Assembly (NCBI RefSeq): GCF_023148685.1
Contig: NZ_JAHXNL010000012.1
Coordinates: 1-64,000, forward strand
DNA length: 64,000 nt
Reading direction: 5' to 3'
Source: Georgenia sp. EYE_87
GTDB taxonomy: Bacteria > Actinomycetota > Actinomycetes > Actinomycetales > Actinomycetaceae
The number at the start of each line of letters is the position of its first letter. The stretch's first letter is position 1. This document shows, piece by piece, positions 15,664 to 24,840 of this stretch. The notes below the pieces were generated by a model. That model was not told where the DNA came from. It searched no databases and saw nothing but the letters and a program-made list of their open reading frames with translations. A program made the translations under genes and the position numbers.

Positions 15664-17184
15664 TCAGGACTCGTCGTCGGGGTCGGTCCAGCGGCCGGCC
15701 TGCCGCTCGGTCCACAGCTCCTCGCGCGCAGCCGCCTTGGCGTCCATCATCTCGTGGAAGCCCTTACGCTTCTCGGCTCGCGTAGGCCGTGCGGCCTCCT
15801 CCAGGCGCAGGTCGGTGCCGCGGGGTCCGAGCAGCTCGGCGCCCGTCTGGAGGGTGGGCTCCCAGTCGAAGACCACGCCACCCTCGGCGGGGCCGATGAC
15901 GACCGTGTCGCCGGCGACCGCGCCGGCCTTGTACAGCTCGTCCTCGACGCCGAGCCGGGCGAGCCGGTCGGCGAGGTAGCCGACCGCCTCGTCGTTGTTG
16001 AAGTCCGTCTGGCGGACCCACCGCTCCGGCTTGACACCGCGGATCTCGAAGTACGGCCCGTCGGAGCCCTTGCGCTGGGTGACCGTGAAGCCGGCGTCGT
16101 CGACGGCCTTGGGCCGCAGGATGACCCGGGTCTTCTCGGCGGTGGGCGCCTCGGCGCGGGCCCGCTTGACGATCTCGGCGAGCGCGAAGGAGAGCGGACG
16201 CATGCCCTCGTGGGACGCCGTCGAGATCTCGAAGACGCGCAGGCCGCGGGCCTCGAGGTCGGGACGCACCAGCTCGGCGAGCTCGCGGGCCTCAGGGACG
16301 TCGATCTTGTTGAGCACCACGACGCGCGGGCGCTCCATCAGCGGCACGCGGCCGCCGGCGATGTCGAGGTCGCCGGCGTAGGCGGAGAGCTCCGCCTCGA
16401 TGGTGTCGAGGTCGCTGACCGGGTCGCGGCCCGGCTCGAGGGTGGCGCAGTCGAGCACGTGCACGATCACCGCGCACCGCTCGATGTGGCGCAGGAACTC
16501 CAGCCCGAGGCCACGGCCCTCCGACGCGCCCGGGATGAGGCCCGGCACGTCGGCCACCGTGTAGCGCTCGTCGCCCGCCTGGACCACGCCGAGGTTCGGC
16601 ACGAGCGTGGTGAACGGGTAGTCGGCGATCTTCGGGCGCGCGGCGGACATCGCGGCGATGAGCGAGGACTTCCCCGCGCTCGGGAATCCCACCAGAGCGA
16701 CGTCGGCGACCGACTTCAGCTCCAGGACGAGGTCGATCTGCTCGCCCTCCCCGCCCAGGAGCGCGAAGCCCGGGGCCTTGCGGCGCGGCGAGGCGAGCGC
16801 GGCGTTCCCGAGGCCGCCGTGCCCACCGGTGGCGGCGACGAAGCGGGTGCCCTCGCCGACCAGGTCGGCCAGCACCTCGCCGTCGAGCGTCTTCACGACG
16901 GTCCCGTCCGGCACGGGCAGGACGAGGTCCTCCCCCGTCTTGCCGGCCCGCATGTCGCCGGCTCCCTGGGTGCCCGAGGTCGCGCGGCGGTGCGGCTGGT
17001 GGTGGTAGCCCAGCAGCGTCGTCGTCTGCGGGTCCACGACGAGTACGACGTCGCCGCCCCTGCCGCCGTTGGCCCCGTCGGGGCCCGCGAGGGGCTTGAA
17101 CTTCTCGCGCCGGATGGAGGCGCAGCCGTTCCCGCCGTCGCCTGCCGCGACGTGGATCACCACACGGTCAACGAAGGTGACCAT
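15664..17184 (-). CDS. obg: Obg-family ribosome-associated GTPase (CgtA)
   Basis: Obg acts in 50S subunit maturation and stress control. The 506-residue protein has the Gly-rich Obg fold ([36 protein letters not shown]), then a G domain from about residue 160 with P-loop GFPSAGKSS, switch-[11 protein letters not shown] and NKID specificity motif, and an OCT C-terminal domain with [12 protein letters not shown]-like sequence (here [12 protein letters not shown]). The charged tail is longer than in Escherichia coli, as usual in actinobacteria. It follows rpmA after a 90-bp gap holding a strong hairpin, so expression may be lower than that of the ribosomal genes. Confidence 0.97.
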   Translation of the reverse strand: MVTFVDRVVIHVAAGDGGNGCASIRREKFKPLAGPDGANGGRGGDVVLVVDPQTTTLLGYHHQPHRRATSGTQGAGDMRAGKTGEDLVLPVPDGTVVKTLDGEVLADLVGEGTRFVAATGGHGGLGNAALASPRRKAPGFALLGGEGEQIDLVLELKSVADVALVGFPSAGKSSLIAAMSAARPKIADYPFTTLVPNLGVVQAGDERYTVADVPGLIPGASEGRGLGLEFLRHIERCAVIVHVLDCATLEPGRDPVSDLDTIEAELSAYAGDLDIAGGRVPLMERPRVVVLNKIDVPEARELAELVRPDLEARGLRVFEISTASHEGMRPLSFALAEIVKRARAEAPTAEKTRVILRPKAVDDAGFTVTQRKGSDGPYFEIRGVKPERWVRQTDFNNDEAVGYLADRLARLGVEDELYKAGAVAGDTVVIGPAEGGVVFDWEPTLQTGAELLGPRGTDLRLEEAARPTRAEKRKGFHEMMDAKAAAREELWTERQAGRWTDPDDES

Positions 17185-17222
17185 CGCCCCGTCCTCTCAG
17201 CTGTTCTTGTCCAAGCATGCAA

Positions 17223-17254
17223 CAGGGGCGGACGGCTCGCGCCGTCCGCCCCTG
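17223..17254 (-). terminator. Hairpin between rpmA and obg
   Basis: A 14-bp stem (CAGGGGCGGACGGC and its complement) with the tetraloop TCGC (plus-strand reading) lies 20 bases after the rpmA stop codon, followed by TTGCATG on the minus strand. It probably ends most rplU-rpmA transcripts and lets a fraction continue into obg. Confidence 0.75.
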
Positions 17255-17274
17255 CCGGGCGTTCAGTGGTCGTC

Positions 17275-17532
17275 TCAGGCGTCGGCCAGCACGATGTCGA
17301 CGACCTTGCGGCCGCGACGGTTGCCGAAGGCGACCGAGCCCGCCTCGAGGGCGAACAGGGTGTCGTCCTTGCCACGGCCCACGTTGAGGCCGGGGTGGAA
17401 GTGGGTGCCGCGCTGGCGGACGATGATCTCGCCGGCCTTGACGACCTGGCCGCCGAAGCGCTTCACGCCCAGGCGCTGGGCGTTGGAGTCGCGGCCGTTC
17501 CGGGAGGAGCTGGCGCCCTTCTTGTGTGCCAT
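17275..17532 (-). CDS. rpmA: 50S ribosomal protein L27
   Basis: The 85-residue protein is a full L27, beginning [17 protein letters not shown] with the conserved Ala-His-Lys-Lys N-terminus that reaches the peptidyl-transferase centre. There is no cleavable N-terminal extension like that of Firmicutes. It continues with [19 protein letters not shown] and [18 protein letters not shown]. It lies 58 bp after rplU in the standard L21-L27 operon. Confidence 0.98.
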   Translation of the reverse strand: MAHKKGASSSRNGRDSNAQRLGVKRFGGQVVKAGEIIVRQRGTHFHPGLNVGRGKDDTLFALEAGSVAFGNRRGRKVVDIVLADA

Positions 17533-17590
17533 CTCGAACCTGCTTTCGTGTTCGTTCGTACGGGGGAACGGGCCCTGGAGGGCCGCGGAC

Positions 17591-17899
17591 TTACTTGATG
17601 CCGGTGACCTTGAGGCGGGTCAGCTTGCTGCGGTGACCCATGCGCTTGCGGTAACCGGTCTTGTTCTTGAACTTCATGATCGAGATCTTCGGGCCCTTCT
17701 CGGCCCGCACGATCTCGGCAGTCACCTTGACCTTGTCCAGGTCGCCGGCGCCCGTGGTGACCTTGTCACCGTCGACGAGCATGATGGGCTCGAGCTCGAC
17801 GGAGTCGCCGACCTGCCCGGTCAGCCTGTCGACGACGACGACGTCGCCGACGGACACCTTCTCCTGACGGCCGCCGGCCTTGACGATCGCGTACACCAC
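17591..17899 (-). CDS. rplU: 50S ribosomal protein L21
   Basis: The 102-residue product has the L21 start [18 protein letters not shown] and the C-terminal block [19 protein letters not shown] that contacts 23S rRNA. Two adjacent GTG codons could start it; the first (17897-17899) gives the usual actinobacterial MVYAIVK. It heads the rplU-rpmA-obg operon. The rne gene that often precedes rplU is instead 7.7 kb away, separated by accessory genes. Confidence 0.96.
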   Translation of the reverse strand: MVYAIVKAGGRQEKVSVGDVVVVDRLTGQVGDSVELEPIMLVDGDKVTTGAGDLDKVKVTAEIVRAEKGPKISIMKFKNKTGYRKRMGHRSKLTRLKVTGIK

Positions 17900-18136
17900 G
17901 TTGCTGCTCGATTCTGTCGTTGCGGGTGGTCCGAGGTGCCCGGGGAACCGGTTGGTCCCCGCCGGGCGCTCTGGACCCACGGAACAGGCGCGCCGCGTGG
18001 CGCACCGACGCTCTAGGTTACGCGGAGCAGGCTCTCGGGGCAAACGTCCGACGCCCGTCGGGACGGCCGGTGCCGTGTGGGATCTGGCACAGTGAGCTCG
18101 CCGTCGTCCCTTGCCGCTCCACCCCGAAGGATACCC

Positions 18137-18874
18137 GTGCCCGCCGACGCCCCGACCATCGTGGCCACGTCGGGCGGTTACGTGCCCGGCCGCCGCACCG
18201 AGAGAGCGTTCGGCCCGCTCGTCCACCATGCCGTCGAGCTGGCGGGCGTCAGCGGCCGGGCGCCGCGCGTGGGCTACCTCGGCACCGCCGCCGGGGACCA
18301 GCGCTGGGCGATCGCCGAGCGTCACGAGGCGGCCCGGGTGGCGGGCTTCGAGCTGAACCCGCTGCGCCTGTTCACGATGCCCAACGTCGACGACATCGAG
18401 GGGTTTCTGCTCGCTCAGGACGTCGTCTGGGTCGACGGCGGCTCCGTCGCCAACCTGCTGGCGGTCTGGCGGGTCCATGGCCTGGACGAGATCTTCCGGC
18501 GGGTGTGGCAGGCGGGAGTGGTCCTCGCCGGGACCAGCGCGGGCTCGATCTGCTGGCACACGTCCGGGACCACCGACTCCTTCGGGCCCGAGCTTCGCGC
18601 CGTCCACGGCGGGCTCGGGCTCGTCCCCTTCGCGAACGGTGTCCACCACGACTCCGAGGAGCGACGACGCCCCCTCGTGCACGACCTCGTCGCCTCGGGC
18701 GAGCTGGGCACGACGTACTGCACGGACGACGGCGTGGGGCTGGTCTACCGCGACACGGAGCTTGTCGGGGCCGTCACCGAGCGGCGCGGGAGCGGCGCCT
18801 ACGTCGTCACGCGCGGGGACTCCGGCGACGCGGTGGAGGAGCGGATCGAGCCCCGGACGCTCCCCGGCGTCTGA
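18137..18874 (+). CDS. Peptidase E-like serine peptidase (family S51)
   Basis: The 245-residue cytosolic protein fits the S51 dipeptidase E/cyanophycinase fold. [12 protein letters not shown] places Ser134 as the nucleophile in Gly-x-Ser-Ala-Gly, preceded by [16 protein letters not shown], the family's substrate-loop motif, and followed by [19 protein letters not shown] with likely active-site residues. S51 enzymes cleave Asp-X dipeptides or beta-aspartyl bonds. The GTG has GAAGGA eight bases upstream. It is divergent from rplU with a 237-bp gap and is followed by unrelated small genes on the same strand. Confidence 0.85.
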   Translation: MPADAPTIVATSGGYVPGRRTERAFGPLVHHAVELAGVSGRAPRVGYLGTAAGDQRWAIAERHEAARVAGFELNPLRLFTMPNVDDIEGFLLAQDVVWVDGGSVANLLAVWRVHGLDEIFRRVWQAGVVLAGTSAGSICWHTSGTTDSFGPELRAVHGGLGLVPFANGVHHDSEERRRPLVHDLVASGELGTTYCTDDGVGLVYRDTELVGAVTERRGSGAYVVTRGDSGDAVEERIEPRTLPGV

Positions 18875-18999
18875 GCTCGGCAGCGCGGTCCCGCGGTGAA
18901 CCGCTCCATCCCCCGGCGGCCCACGCCGGCCCCGCAAACCCCCGTCCGCCGTCGCCGCTCACGGCTCGCGGCTCGCGGCTCGCGGTTACGCTCGCCGGC

Positions 19000-19467
19000 A
19001 TGCGTTACACCGAGGAGATCGAGATCGCCCTGCCGCGTGAGGAGGTGGTGCGCCTCTTCCTCGACCGCGAGTCGATGCCGAAGTGGCAGAAGGGCCTGCG
19101 GTCGATCGAGCCGGTCTCCGGCGAGCCGGGCGAGGTCGGGGCCCGGACCCGCCTGGTCTTCGTCACCGGCAGGCGCCGCATCGAGATGATCGAGACGATC
19201 CTCGCGAACGACCTGCCGGAGACGTTCCACGCCACCTACGACGCGAAGGGCGTGCACAACGTCTGCGAGAACTACCTGTACGAGGTGGGGCCCGACCGCA
19301 CGCGCTGGGTCTCCCCCAACGTCTTCGAGCTCCGCGGCGCGACGAAGCTCGTCGGGACGATCTTCCGCGGCGCCTTCCCGAGGGAGACGCGTGCGCAGAT
19401 GCGCCGGTTCAAGGAGTTCGCCGAGCACGGCGCCGATGTGCGCGGTGACGGCGGCGAGCGCTCCTGA
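19000..19467 (+). CDS. SRPBCC-family protein
   Basis: The 155-residue product has the polyketide-cyclase/START-like helix-grip signature: an N-terminal strand RYTEEIEIALPREEVVRLFLD, then MPKWQKGLRSIEPVSG, alternating strands and a final helix RAQMRRFKEFAEH. Such proteins bind a hydrophobic ligand in a central cavity; the ligand here is unknown. It has no signal peptide. A short direct repeat of GGCTCGC (about 18965-18986) precedes the start, and no clear ribosome site is visible. Confidence 0.75.
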   Translation: MRYTEEIEIALPREEVVRLFLDRESMPKWQKGLRSIEPVSGEPGEVGARTRLVFVTGRRRIEMIETILANDLPETFHATYDAKGVHNVCENYLYEVGPDRTRWVSPNVFELRGATKLVGTIFRGAFPRETRAQMRRFKEFAEHGADVRGDGGERS

Positions 19468-19513
19468 GTTCCCTGGCGTCCGCGATGTGGGTGGCCGGTG
19501 GGAGTCTTCAGGC

Positions 19514-19978
19514 ATGGACAACCAGGCCGTGCCGGTCTCCGCGGAGCGGGTGCTCGACGTCTTCTACACGCGCACCCCGATCCTGCGTCATCCCTCGATG
19601 TTCGCCCGGAGCCGGCAGGTGCGCACCCACCTCGAGACCTATCTCGACACCGAGGCGGAGCACTGGCTCACGGACGCGGAGCGCACCCTGGTGGAGGCCG
19701 AGCGTCAGGTGGACCCGGCCGGCGCGGTGGCCCGGGTGACCGGCCCGGAGGCGCTGCTCGCGACCCTTCCCGGGTTCCTCGACCCGGAGTGGATCATGCC
19801 GGGCGTCCACCAGGCCCGGGCGCAGCTCATCGTGGTGGCGACGCTCGCGCGGTGGCTCGTCTCGGCCGGTCTCGTCGACCGCACGGAGATGTCCTGCTCC
19901 GTGCTGGAGATCCAGGCGCGGCTGGACCTGGCCCGCCGGCGGGTCGACGCCCGCGCAGCCTCCGCGCTGAGTCCCTGA
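19514..19978 (+). CDS. Hypothetical protein (154 aa)
   Basis: Not recognised. The protein is mostly helical and soluble. It has VLDVFYTRTPILRHPSMFARSR near the N-terminus and a hydrophobic helix LIVVATLARWLVSAGLVD around residues 115-132, which is too short and mixed for a certain membrane segment. It lies 46 bp after the SRPBCC gene on the same strand and ends one base before the convergent reductase gene, so the two may form an operon. Confidence 0.65.
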   Translation: MDNQAVPVSAERVLDVFYTRTPILRHPSMFARSRQVRTHLETYLDTEAEHWLTDAERTLVEAERQVDPAGAVARVTGPEALLATLPGFLDPEWIMPGVHQARAQLIVVATLARWLVSAGLVDRTEMSCSVLEIQARLDLARRRVDARAASALSP

Positions 19979-19979
19979 C

Positions 19980-20636
19980 CTACTCCGTGAGGTCGGCGAG
20001 CGCGACGGCGATGCGCTCGTCGCCGGAGATCACCTCGGTGACCACACCGTCGCTCGCGGGGTCGTCCAGGACTGCGCAGATGACACGGGCGACGTCCTCG
20101 CGCGGGATGGTGCCACGCCCGGTCTCCGGGGCCATCGTCACCTTGCCGGTGCCCGGTTCGTCGGTGAGGCCGCCGGGGCGGATGACCGTCCACTCGAGGT
20201 CGCGGGACATGAGGTCCTCGTCCGCGGCCTTCTTCGCCTCCTGGTAGGCGGCGAACACCTCGTCCTCGATGCCGGCGCCACCCTTGCCGGCCCCCATCGA
20301 CGAGACCATCACGTACCGTCGCACGCCCGCCGCCTCGGCGGCGTCGGCGAGCAGCACGGCGCCACCGCGGTCGACGGTGTCCTTGCGCGCCGCTCCGCTG
20401 CCCGGCCCGGCTCCTGCGGCGAAGACGACCGCGTCCGCGCCCTCGACGATCCGGGCGAGCTCGTCCGCGGTGCCCTTCTCGAGGTCGAAGACGACGGGCT
20501 CGGCGCCGGCGGCGCGCAGGTCGCCCGCGTGGTCGGGGTTGCGGATGAGCCCCACGACCTCGTCGCCGCGGTCGGCGAGGTGGCGCGAGAGGATGCGGGC
20601 GATCTTGCCGTGCCCGCCGGCGATGACGATTCTCAT
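19980..20636 (-). CDS. NAD(P)-binding, atypical short-chain reductase (YwnB/SDR_a5-like)
   Basis: The 218-residue protein begins with the dinucleotide-binding motif IVIAGGHGKIARILSRHL (Gly-Gly-x-Gly-x-x-x) and shows VGLIRNPDHAGDL, which favours NADPH, then VVFAAGAGPGSG and VMVSSMGAG. The YQEAKKAADEDLMSRDLEWT stretch replaces the catalytic Tyr-x-x-x-Lys, keeping a Tyr and Lys at altered spacing. C-terminal IRPGGLTDEPGTG is typical of the NAD(P)H-binding-like family used in stress or flavin reduction. The substrate is unknown. It stands alone. Confidence 0.82.
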   Translation of the reverse strand: MRIVIAGGHGKIARILSRHLADRGDEVVGLIRNPDHAGDLRAAGAEPVVFDLEKGTADELARIVEGADAVVFAAGAGPGSGAARKDTVDRGGAVLLADAAEAAGVRRYVMVSSMGAGKGGAGIEDEVFAAYQEAKKAADEDLMSRDLEWTVIRPGGLTDEPGTGKVTMAPETGRGTIPREDVARVICAVLDDPASDGVVTEVISGDERIAVALADLTE

Positions 20637-20726
20637 GGGTTCGACCGTACGTGCTGGCTCACCGGTCCGCACACACCGAGTCTCCGGTGCGGCTGCCGGT
20701 ATCTCGTCGGCAACCCCGCTGCCGCC

Positions 20727-21545
20727 CTACTCGCGGACCGCCCCCTCGAGCATCCCGGCGATGAAGTGGCGCTGCAGGAACAGGTAGAGGATCACGACCG
20801 GCAGCGCGACGAGCACCGCCCCGGCGGCGAGCAGCGTGGTGCCCTGGACGTACTGCCCCTGGAACAGGGCCAGACCGAGCGGCGCGGTGCGCAGCTGCGC
20901 GTTCGGTGACATCACCAGCGGGATGAGGAACTCGTTCCACGTCCACATGAACATCAGCAGCACCATCGTCACCAGGGCGGGCCGGGCGACCGGGACGAGC
21001 ACCTGCCACAGCACGCGGTGGTGCCCGGCGCCGTCGAGGCGGGCGGCCTCGATGATCGACCGGTTGGCGCCGCGGAAGTACGCGCGCATCCAGTAGGTCC
21101 CGAAGGCGACGGACTGGGCCACCTGCGGCAGCGCGATGGCCCAGACCGTGTTGGTGAGCCCGAGGAACTGCAGGTCGAAGAACAGCGGGACGACGATCGC
21201 CTCGGAGGGCACCATGATCCCGACGAGGAAGAGGTAGAAGAGCACCTGCGAGCCGCGGAACTCGAAGGCGCCGAACGCGTACCCGGCCATGAGCGAGAGC
21301 ACCGTCGCGAGCGAGACGACGATGAGGGCCACAACCACCGAGTTGCGCATGTACTCGCTGAAGCGGCCCTGCTCCCAGGCGCGGCCGAAGTTCTCCCAGT
21401 GCAGCGGCCCGCCCGCCTGGGCGTCGGCCGGGGTCTCCGGCGACAGGGCGGTGGTGAGGATGGTGACGATCGGCGCGAGGGCCACCAGGGCGAAGAGGAC
21501 GAGGATGGCGTAGTTCGCGGCGCGCTCGGCCGCCGAGACCCTCAC
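20727..21545 (-). CDS. Carbohydrate ABC transporter permease, MalG type
   Basis: The 272-residue membrane protein has six predicted helices. The coupling EAA motif reads IIEAARLDGAGHHRVLWQVLVP at about residues 160-181, a close match to CUT1 sugar permeases (key residues EAA and G). The C-terminus EGAVRE fits the MalG type. Its GTG start overlaps the stop of the MalF-type gene (GTGA), so the two are co-translated. Confidence 0.92.
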   Translation of the reverse strand: MRVSAAERAANYAILVLFALVALAPIVTILTTALSPETPADAQAGGPLHWENFGRAWEQGRFSEYMRNSVVVALIVVSLATVLSLMAGYAFGAFEFRGSQVLFYLFLVGIMVPSEAIVVPLFFDLQFLGLTNTVWAIALPQVAQSVAFGTYWMRAYFRGANRSIIEAARLDGAGHHRVLWQVLVPVARPALVTMVLLMFMWTWNEFLIPLVMSPNAQLRTAPLGLALFQGQYVQGTTLLAAGAVLVALPVVILYLFLQRHFIAGMLEGAVRE

Positions 21546-22543
21546 CGTTCCCGCTCCCCGATGCGGTTCACGGCCAGGTTGATCAGAAAGATCAGGATCG
21601 TCAGGACGACGGCGACCGCGGCGGCCGAGCCCACCTCGCCGAGCTGGAACGCGCGCCGGTAGACCTCGAAGCTGGGCACCGTCGTCGTCCTCCCGGGCCC
21701 CCCGGACGTGGTGACGTAGACCAGGTCGAACGTCTTCAGGGCGGCGATGATCGTCAGGGTCAGGGAGACGACGATCTCGGCCCGCACCGACGGCACGGTG
21801 ATCGAGACGAAGGTGCGGACGGGGCCCGCGCCGTCGAGGGTGGCGGCCTCGTAGAGCTCGCCGGGGATACGGCTCATGCCGGCCATCAGGAGCACGGTGA
21901 CCAGGCCGGTGGACACCCACGTGCCGATGAACCCGACGGCGGGCAGCGTCAGGGTGTAGTCACCGAGCCAGGTGCGGGTCAGCGAGTCCAGGCCGAGCGC
22001 GCGCAGCAGGCCGTTGAGCTGGCCGCCGGGGGCGTAGATCTGACGCCAGGCGACGGCGACCACGACCATCGCGATGACCTGGGGCAGGAAGACCACGGTG
22101 CGGAAGAACCCGAGCCCGCGCACCCGCGCCCGCGTCAGGAGGGCGGCGAGGACGAGGCCGATGCCGAGCGGCAAGACGGCGAAGAAAAAGATCAGCACGA
22201 GCGCGTGCCCGAAGGACGCGCGCAGCTGGGCGTCGGTGACGACGTCGACGTAGTTCTGCAGCCCGACGAAGGTCGCCAGGCTCAGACCGTCCCAGTCGTA
22301 CAGGGAGATCTGCACCGCCCGGCCGAGCGGGTAGAGCAGGAAGGCGGCGTAGACGACGAACGCCGGCAGCAGGAACCCGTAGGGCGTCAGGCCGTACTTG
22401 CTCCGCCGGCGCGACGACGGCGCGGGGCGGCCTGCGTCGTCGTCCGGCCGGGTGAGGACGGCACCGGCAGGGGTCACCGGTGCGGGGCGGCCGTGGCCGC
22501 CCCGCACCGGGTCGTCACTGGTTGGCCGCGACGAACTCGGCAT
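21542..22543 (-). CDS. Carbohydrate ABC transporter permease, MalF type
   Basis: The 333-residue protein has a disordered N-terminal tail of about 45 residues rich in Pro, Asp and Arg, then a first helix FLLPAFVVYAAFLLYPLGRA and YDWDGL, typical of CUT1 permeases. The EAA loop is LYEAATLDGAGPVRTF. The chosen ATG lies 29 bp inside the binding-protein gene and has a GAGG ribosome site; a GTG start downstream of that stop is an alternative. It pairs with the MalG-type subunit. No ATPase gene is present, so a shared MsmK-type ATPase is probably used. Confidence 0.9.
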   Translation of the reverse strand: MPSSSRPTSDDPVRGGHGRPAPVTPAGAVLTRPDDDAGRPAPSSRRRSKYGLTPYGFLLPAFVVYAAFLLYPLGRAVQISLYDWDGLSLATFVGLQNYVDVVTDAQLRASFGHALVLIFFFAVLPLGIGLVLAALLTRARVRGLGFFRTVVFLPQVIAMVVVAVAWRQIYAPGGQLNGLLRALGLDSLTRTWLGDYTLTLPAVGFIGTWVSTGLVTVLLMAGMSRIPGELYEAATLDGAGPVRTFVSITVPSVRAEIVVSLTLTIIAALKTFDLVYVTTSGGPGRTTTVPSFEVYRRAFQLGEVGSAAAVAVVLTILIFLINLAVNRIGERER

Positions 22544-23897
22544 AGTCCGCCTCGACCGTCTCGGCGAACTCCTGCGGAGCGAGCTCGACGGCCATGAGCC
22601 CCTGGAGCGCCTGGCCGAGCGTCGCGCCCATGGTCGGGGTGGCCCAGTCGAGGTAGGGCACCAGGTCGCCGTCCGTGACCACCTCGTCGTACGCGGCGAA
22701 CACCTCGCGCTGCAGCCCGGAGTCGGGCATGTGCTCGGCGGTCTCCACCACGGGCATGTTGCCGGTCTCCGCCAGGATCGCCATCGCCTCCTCGCTGGTG
22801 ATGAAGTCGATGTAGGCGGCGGCGACGTCGGGGTTCTCGGCCTTGGAGGTGATCGCGAACGGGATGCCCGTCGCGCCCGTGGTGACGCGCCCCGCGCCGG
22901 CCTCGGTGGGCGGCGGCGCGAAGAAGCCGACCTCCTCCCCCATCGCCTCGCCGATGTCCGCGGCGAGCCAGGAACCGCCGATCAGGTAGACGCCCTCGCC
23001 CTCGGTGAACTGCTGCCACGTGGCGTCGTAGTCGGCGCCGTTGAAGCCCTCGTTGAAGTAGCCGGACTGCGCCCAGCCCTGGAGCGCGGTGGCCGCCTCG
23101 AGATTGCCGTCCGACGTCCAGCTGGCGCCCTCGTTCCCGAAGCCGAGGTCGCGGATCTCCTCCGGGTCCACGTAGGCCCCCTGGACCGGGCCGAACACGT
23201 GCAGCGCGGGCCACTGGTCGAGGTTGCCCAGCATGATGGGCGTCTCGCCCGCCTCCGCGATCGTCGCGAGCTGGTCCTCGAAGTCGGCCCACGTCTCGGG
23301 CACCTCGAGGCCGAGCTCGTCGAGCTTCGTCTTGGAGTAGAAGACCCCGACGACCTCGCCGACCTGCGGCAGGCCGTAGAGCGACCCCTCGCCGAAGGTC
23401 TTGCCGTCCGTGCTGTAGCTCGTGTTCTGCAGGACGCTGTCCGGGAACCGGTCGGCCCAGCCGTACGCCTCCGCGTAGTCGTCCAGGGCGAGGATCTGGC
23501 CCGAGCCGACGAACTGCCCCATCTGGGAGCGCGCGTTGTTGGTCTGCGCGATGTCCGGGGCGTCGTCGCCCGTCAGCGCGAGGCGCAGGGTGGCCTGGAG
23601 GTCGTCGTTGGACTGCGTGACCCGATCGATCGTGATGTTCGGGTACTCCTCCATGAAGGCCTCGTTGAGGCGCTCCATCTGCTCGTTCTGGCCGCCGCGG
23701 ACCTCCTGGTCCCAGACCACGAGCGTCTGCTCCTCCGCGTCGGAGATGTCGGTCTGCACCTCGGCCGGTGCGCCGCCGGTGGGCTCCTGGGTCTCGTCCG
23801 TGGCCGTGTTCGAGCCCGGCGTGCACGCGGCGAGCGTCAGCGCGGTGGCGGCGAGGACGCCGACGGCGACGTTCCTCCTGCGTGGTGATGTGCTCAT
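22515..23897 (-). CDS. Sugar-binding lipoprotein of ABC importer (SBP family 1)
   Basis: The 460-residue protein starts with Arg-rich residues, a hydrophobic core and lipobox TLAAC (Cys at 25), then a Thr/Glu-rich linker. The fold fits extracellular solute-binding family 1: NITIDRVTQSNDDLQATLRLAL is seen near 85-105, with DAPDIAQTNN, GLPQVGEVVGVFYSK and TGATGIPFAITSK. It should capture an oligosaccharide or disaccharide outside the membrane. An AGGAGA ribosome site lies eight bases before the ATG. It leads the three-gene importer operon. No regulator or glycoside hydrolase gene lies nearby to identify the sugar. Confidence 0.92.
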   Translation of the reverse strand: MSTSPRRRNVAVGVLAATALTLAACTPGSNTATDETQEPTGGAPAEVQTDISDAEEQTLVVWDQEVRGGQNEQMERLNEAFMEEYPNITIDRVTQSNDDLQATLRLALTGDDAPDIAQTNNARSQMGQFVGSGQILALDDYAEAYGWADRFPDSVLQNTSYSTDGKTFGEGSLYGLPQVGEVVGVFYSKTKLDELGLEVPETWADFEDQLATIAEAGETPIMLGNLDQWPALHVFGPVQGAYVDPEEIRDLGFGNEGASWTSDGNLEAATALQGWAQSGYFNEGFNGADYDATWQQFTEGEGVYLIGGSWLAADIGEAMGEEVGFFAPPPTEAGAGRVTTGATGIPFAITSKAENPDVAAAYIDFITSEEAMAILAETGNMPVVETAEHMPDSGLQREVFAAYDEVVTDGDLVPYLDWATPTMGATLGQALQGLMAVELAPQEFAETVEADYAEFVAANQ

Positions 23898-24012
23898 CGT
23901 TGGGTCTCCTGTTCGATCCGAGACCCTCATTGTGGAGGAGCGGCCGCCCGGACGAGGACATGTGCCGGTTGTCGACACGGCGCGTCCGCACGGATTGGTG
24001 CGTCGAGTGCCC

Positions 24013-24840
24013 CTAACCGTTCGTCAGGCTGGTCTCGGCGGTGCGCACCTCGAACGGTTCCGAGACCTCGGACGTCGTGGCGACACCCGCCACGGGCTGC
24101 CACACGCCCGAGCCGTTCACCTCGAACTCCCCCGCCCAACGGGTGGTCAGCGTGACCTGCCGCTGCTCTGCGGCCGCGGAGTAGACGTGGGCTACGGAGT
24201 GGTTCGGGAACGGCGCTCCGGGATCGGTGGTCGTGATCGGGGCGGAACCGTCGCCGAAGTCCCAGGTAAAGTCGATCGGCCGCGCACGTACCTCGACGGG
24301 TGTGCCCAGGACGACAGCGGAGAACGTCTGCTCGGCCGCTCCCGTCCACACGATCGTCTCCAGGTTCACAAGTACCCACCCGCGGTCCGGCTGGACAGCG
24401 AGCCCGCCCGGATCGATCGGCAGACGCTGAAGGTCTTCGGCTGTCACGACGATGGGCACGGCAGCCGGCGCCTCCTCGGCGGGCTCCCCCGGTTCAGCAG
24501 GCATCGTCACGAGGAATTCCCGCCCGATTTGCGCGGCACCTTCGTGGAGGCAGCCGTTCAGGTCGACGTAGTAGGAATTCTCGGCTGCAGGGGTGTAGCC
24601 GATGTTGTTGCAGGCGGGAGGCGGAGGAATGGCTCCCCCTGTAGCGACGGGTTGTGAGTGGCCACCGTCAGCGGAGCCACTCGGGGTGCTATCGCCAACG
24701 CTCCGACTGTCCCAACCGGCAACTTCGAGCGCGTCATCGTCGGCGATTGTTCCGATGTCGGCAGCCGACGGAAGTGTCGATATGAGCACCATCGACACCG
24801 TCAAAGTGACGACACCAAAAATCCTTCTTCGGTCAGGCAT
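24013..24840 (-). CDS. Secreted protein with PKD-like domain (275 aa)
   Basis: A short basic N-terminus and hydrophobic segment VVTLTVSMVLISTLPSAADI form a signal peptide with a likely site after PSA. The middle has Cys79 and Cys98 (ACNNIGYTP and LNGCLHEG), possibly a disulfide. The C-terminal half contains FTWDFGDGSAPITTT and VAHVYSAAA, the hallmarks of a PKD-type beta-sandwich. No anchor is seen, so it should be released or held by partner proteins. Its start overlaps the DUF6318 lipoprotein gene by 8 bp, so both are co-expressed. Function is unknown. Base composition is visibly less GC-rich than the neighbours. Confidence 0.75.
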   Translation of the reverse strand: MPDRRRIFGVVTLTVSMVLISTLPSAADIGTIADDDALEVAGWDSRSVGDSTPSGSADGGHSQPVATGGAIPPPPACNNIGYTPAAENSYYVDLNGCLHEGAAQIGREFLVTMPAEPGEPAEEAPAAVPIVVTAEDLQRLPIDPGGLAVQPDRGWVLVNLETIVWTGAAEQTFSAVVLGTPVEVRARPIDFTWDFGDGSAPITTTDPGAPFPNHSVAHVYSAAAEQRQVTLTTRWAGEFEVNGSGVWQPVAGVATTSEVSEPFEVRTAETSLTNG

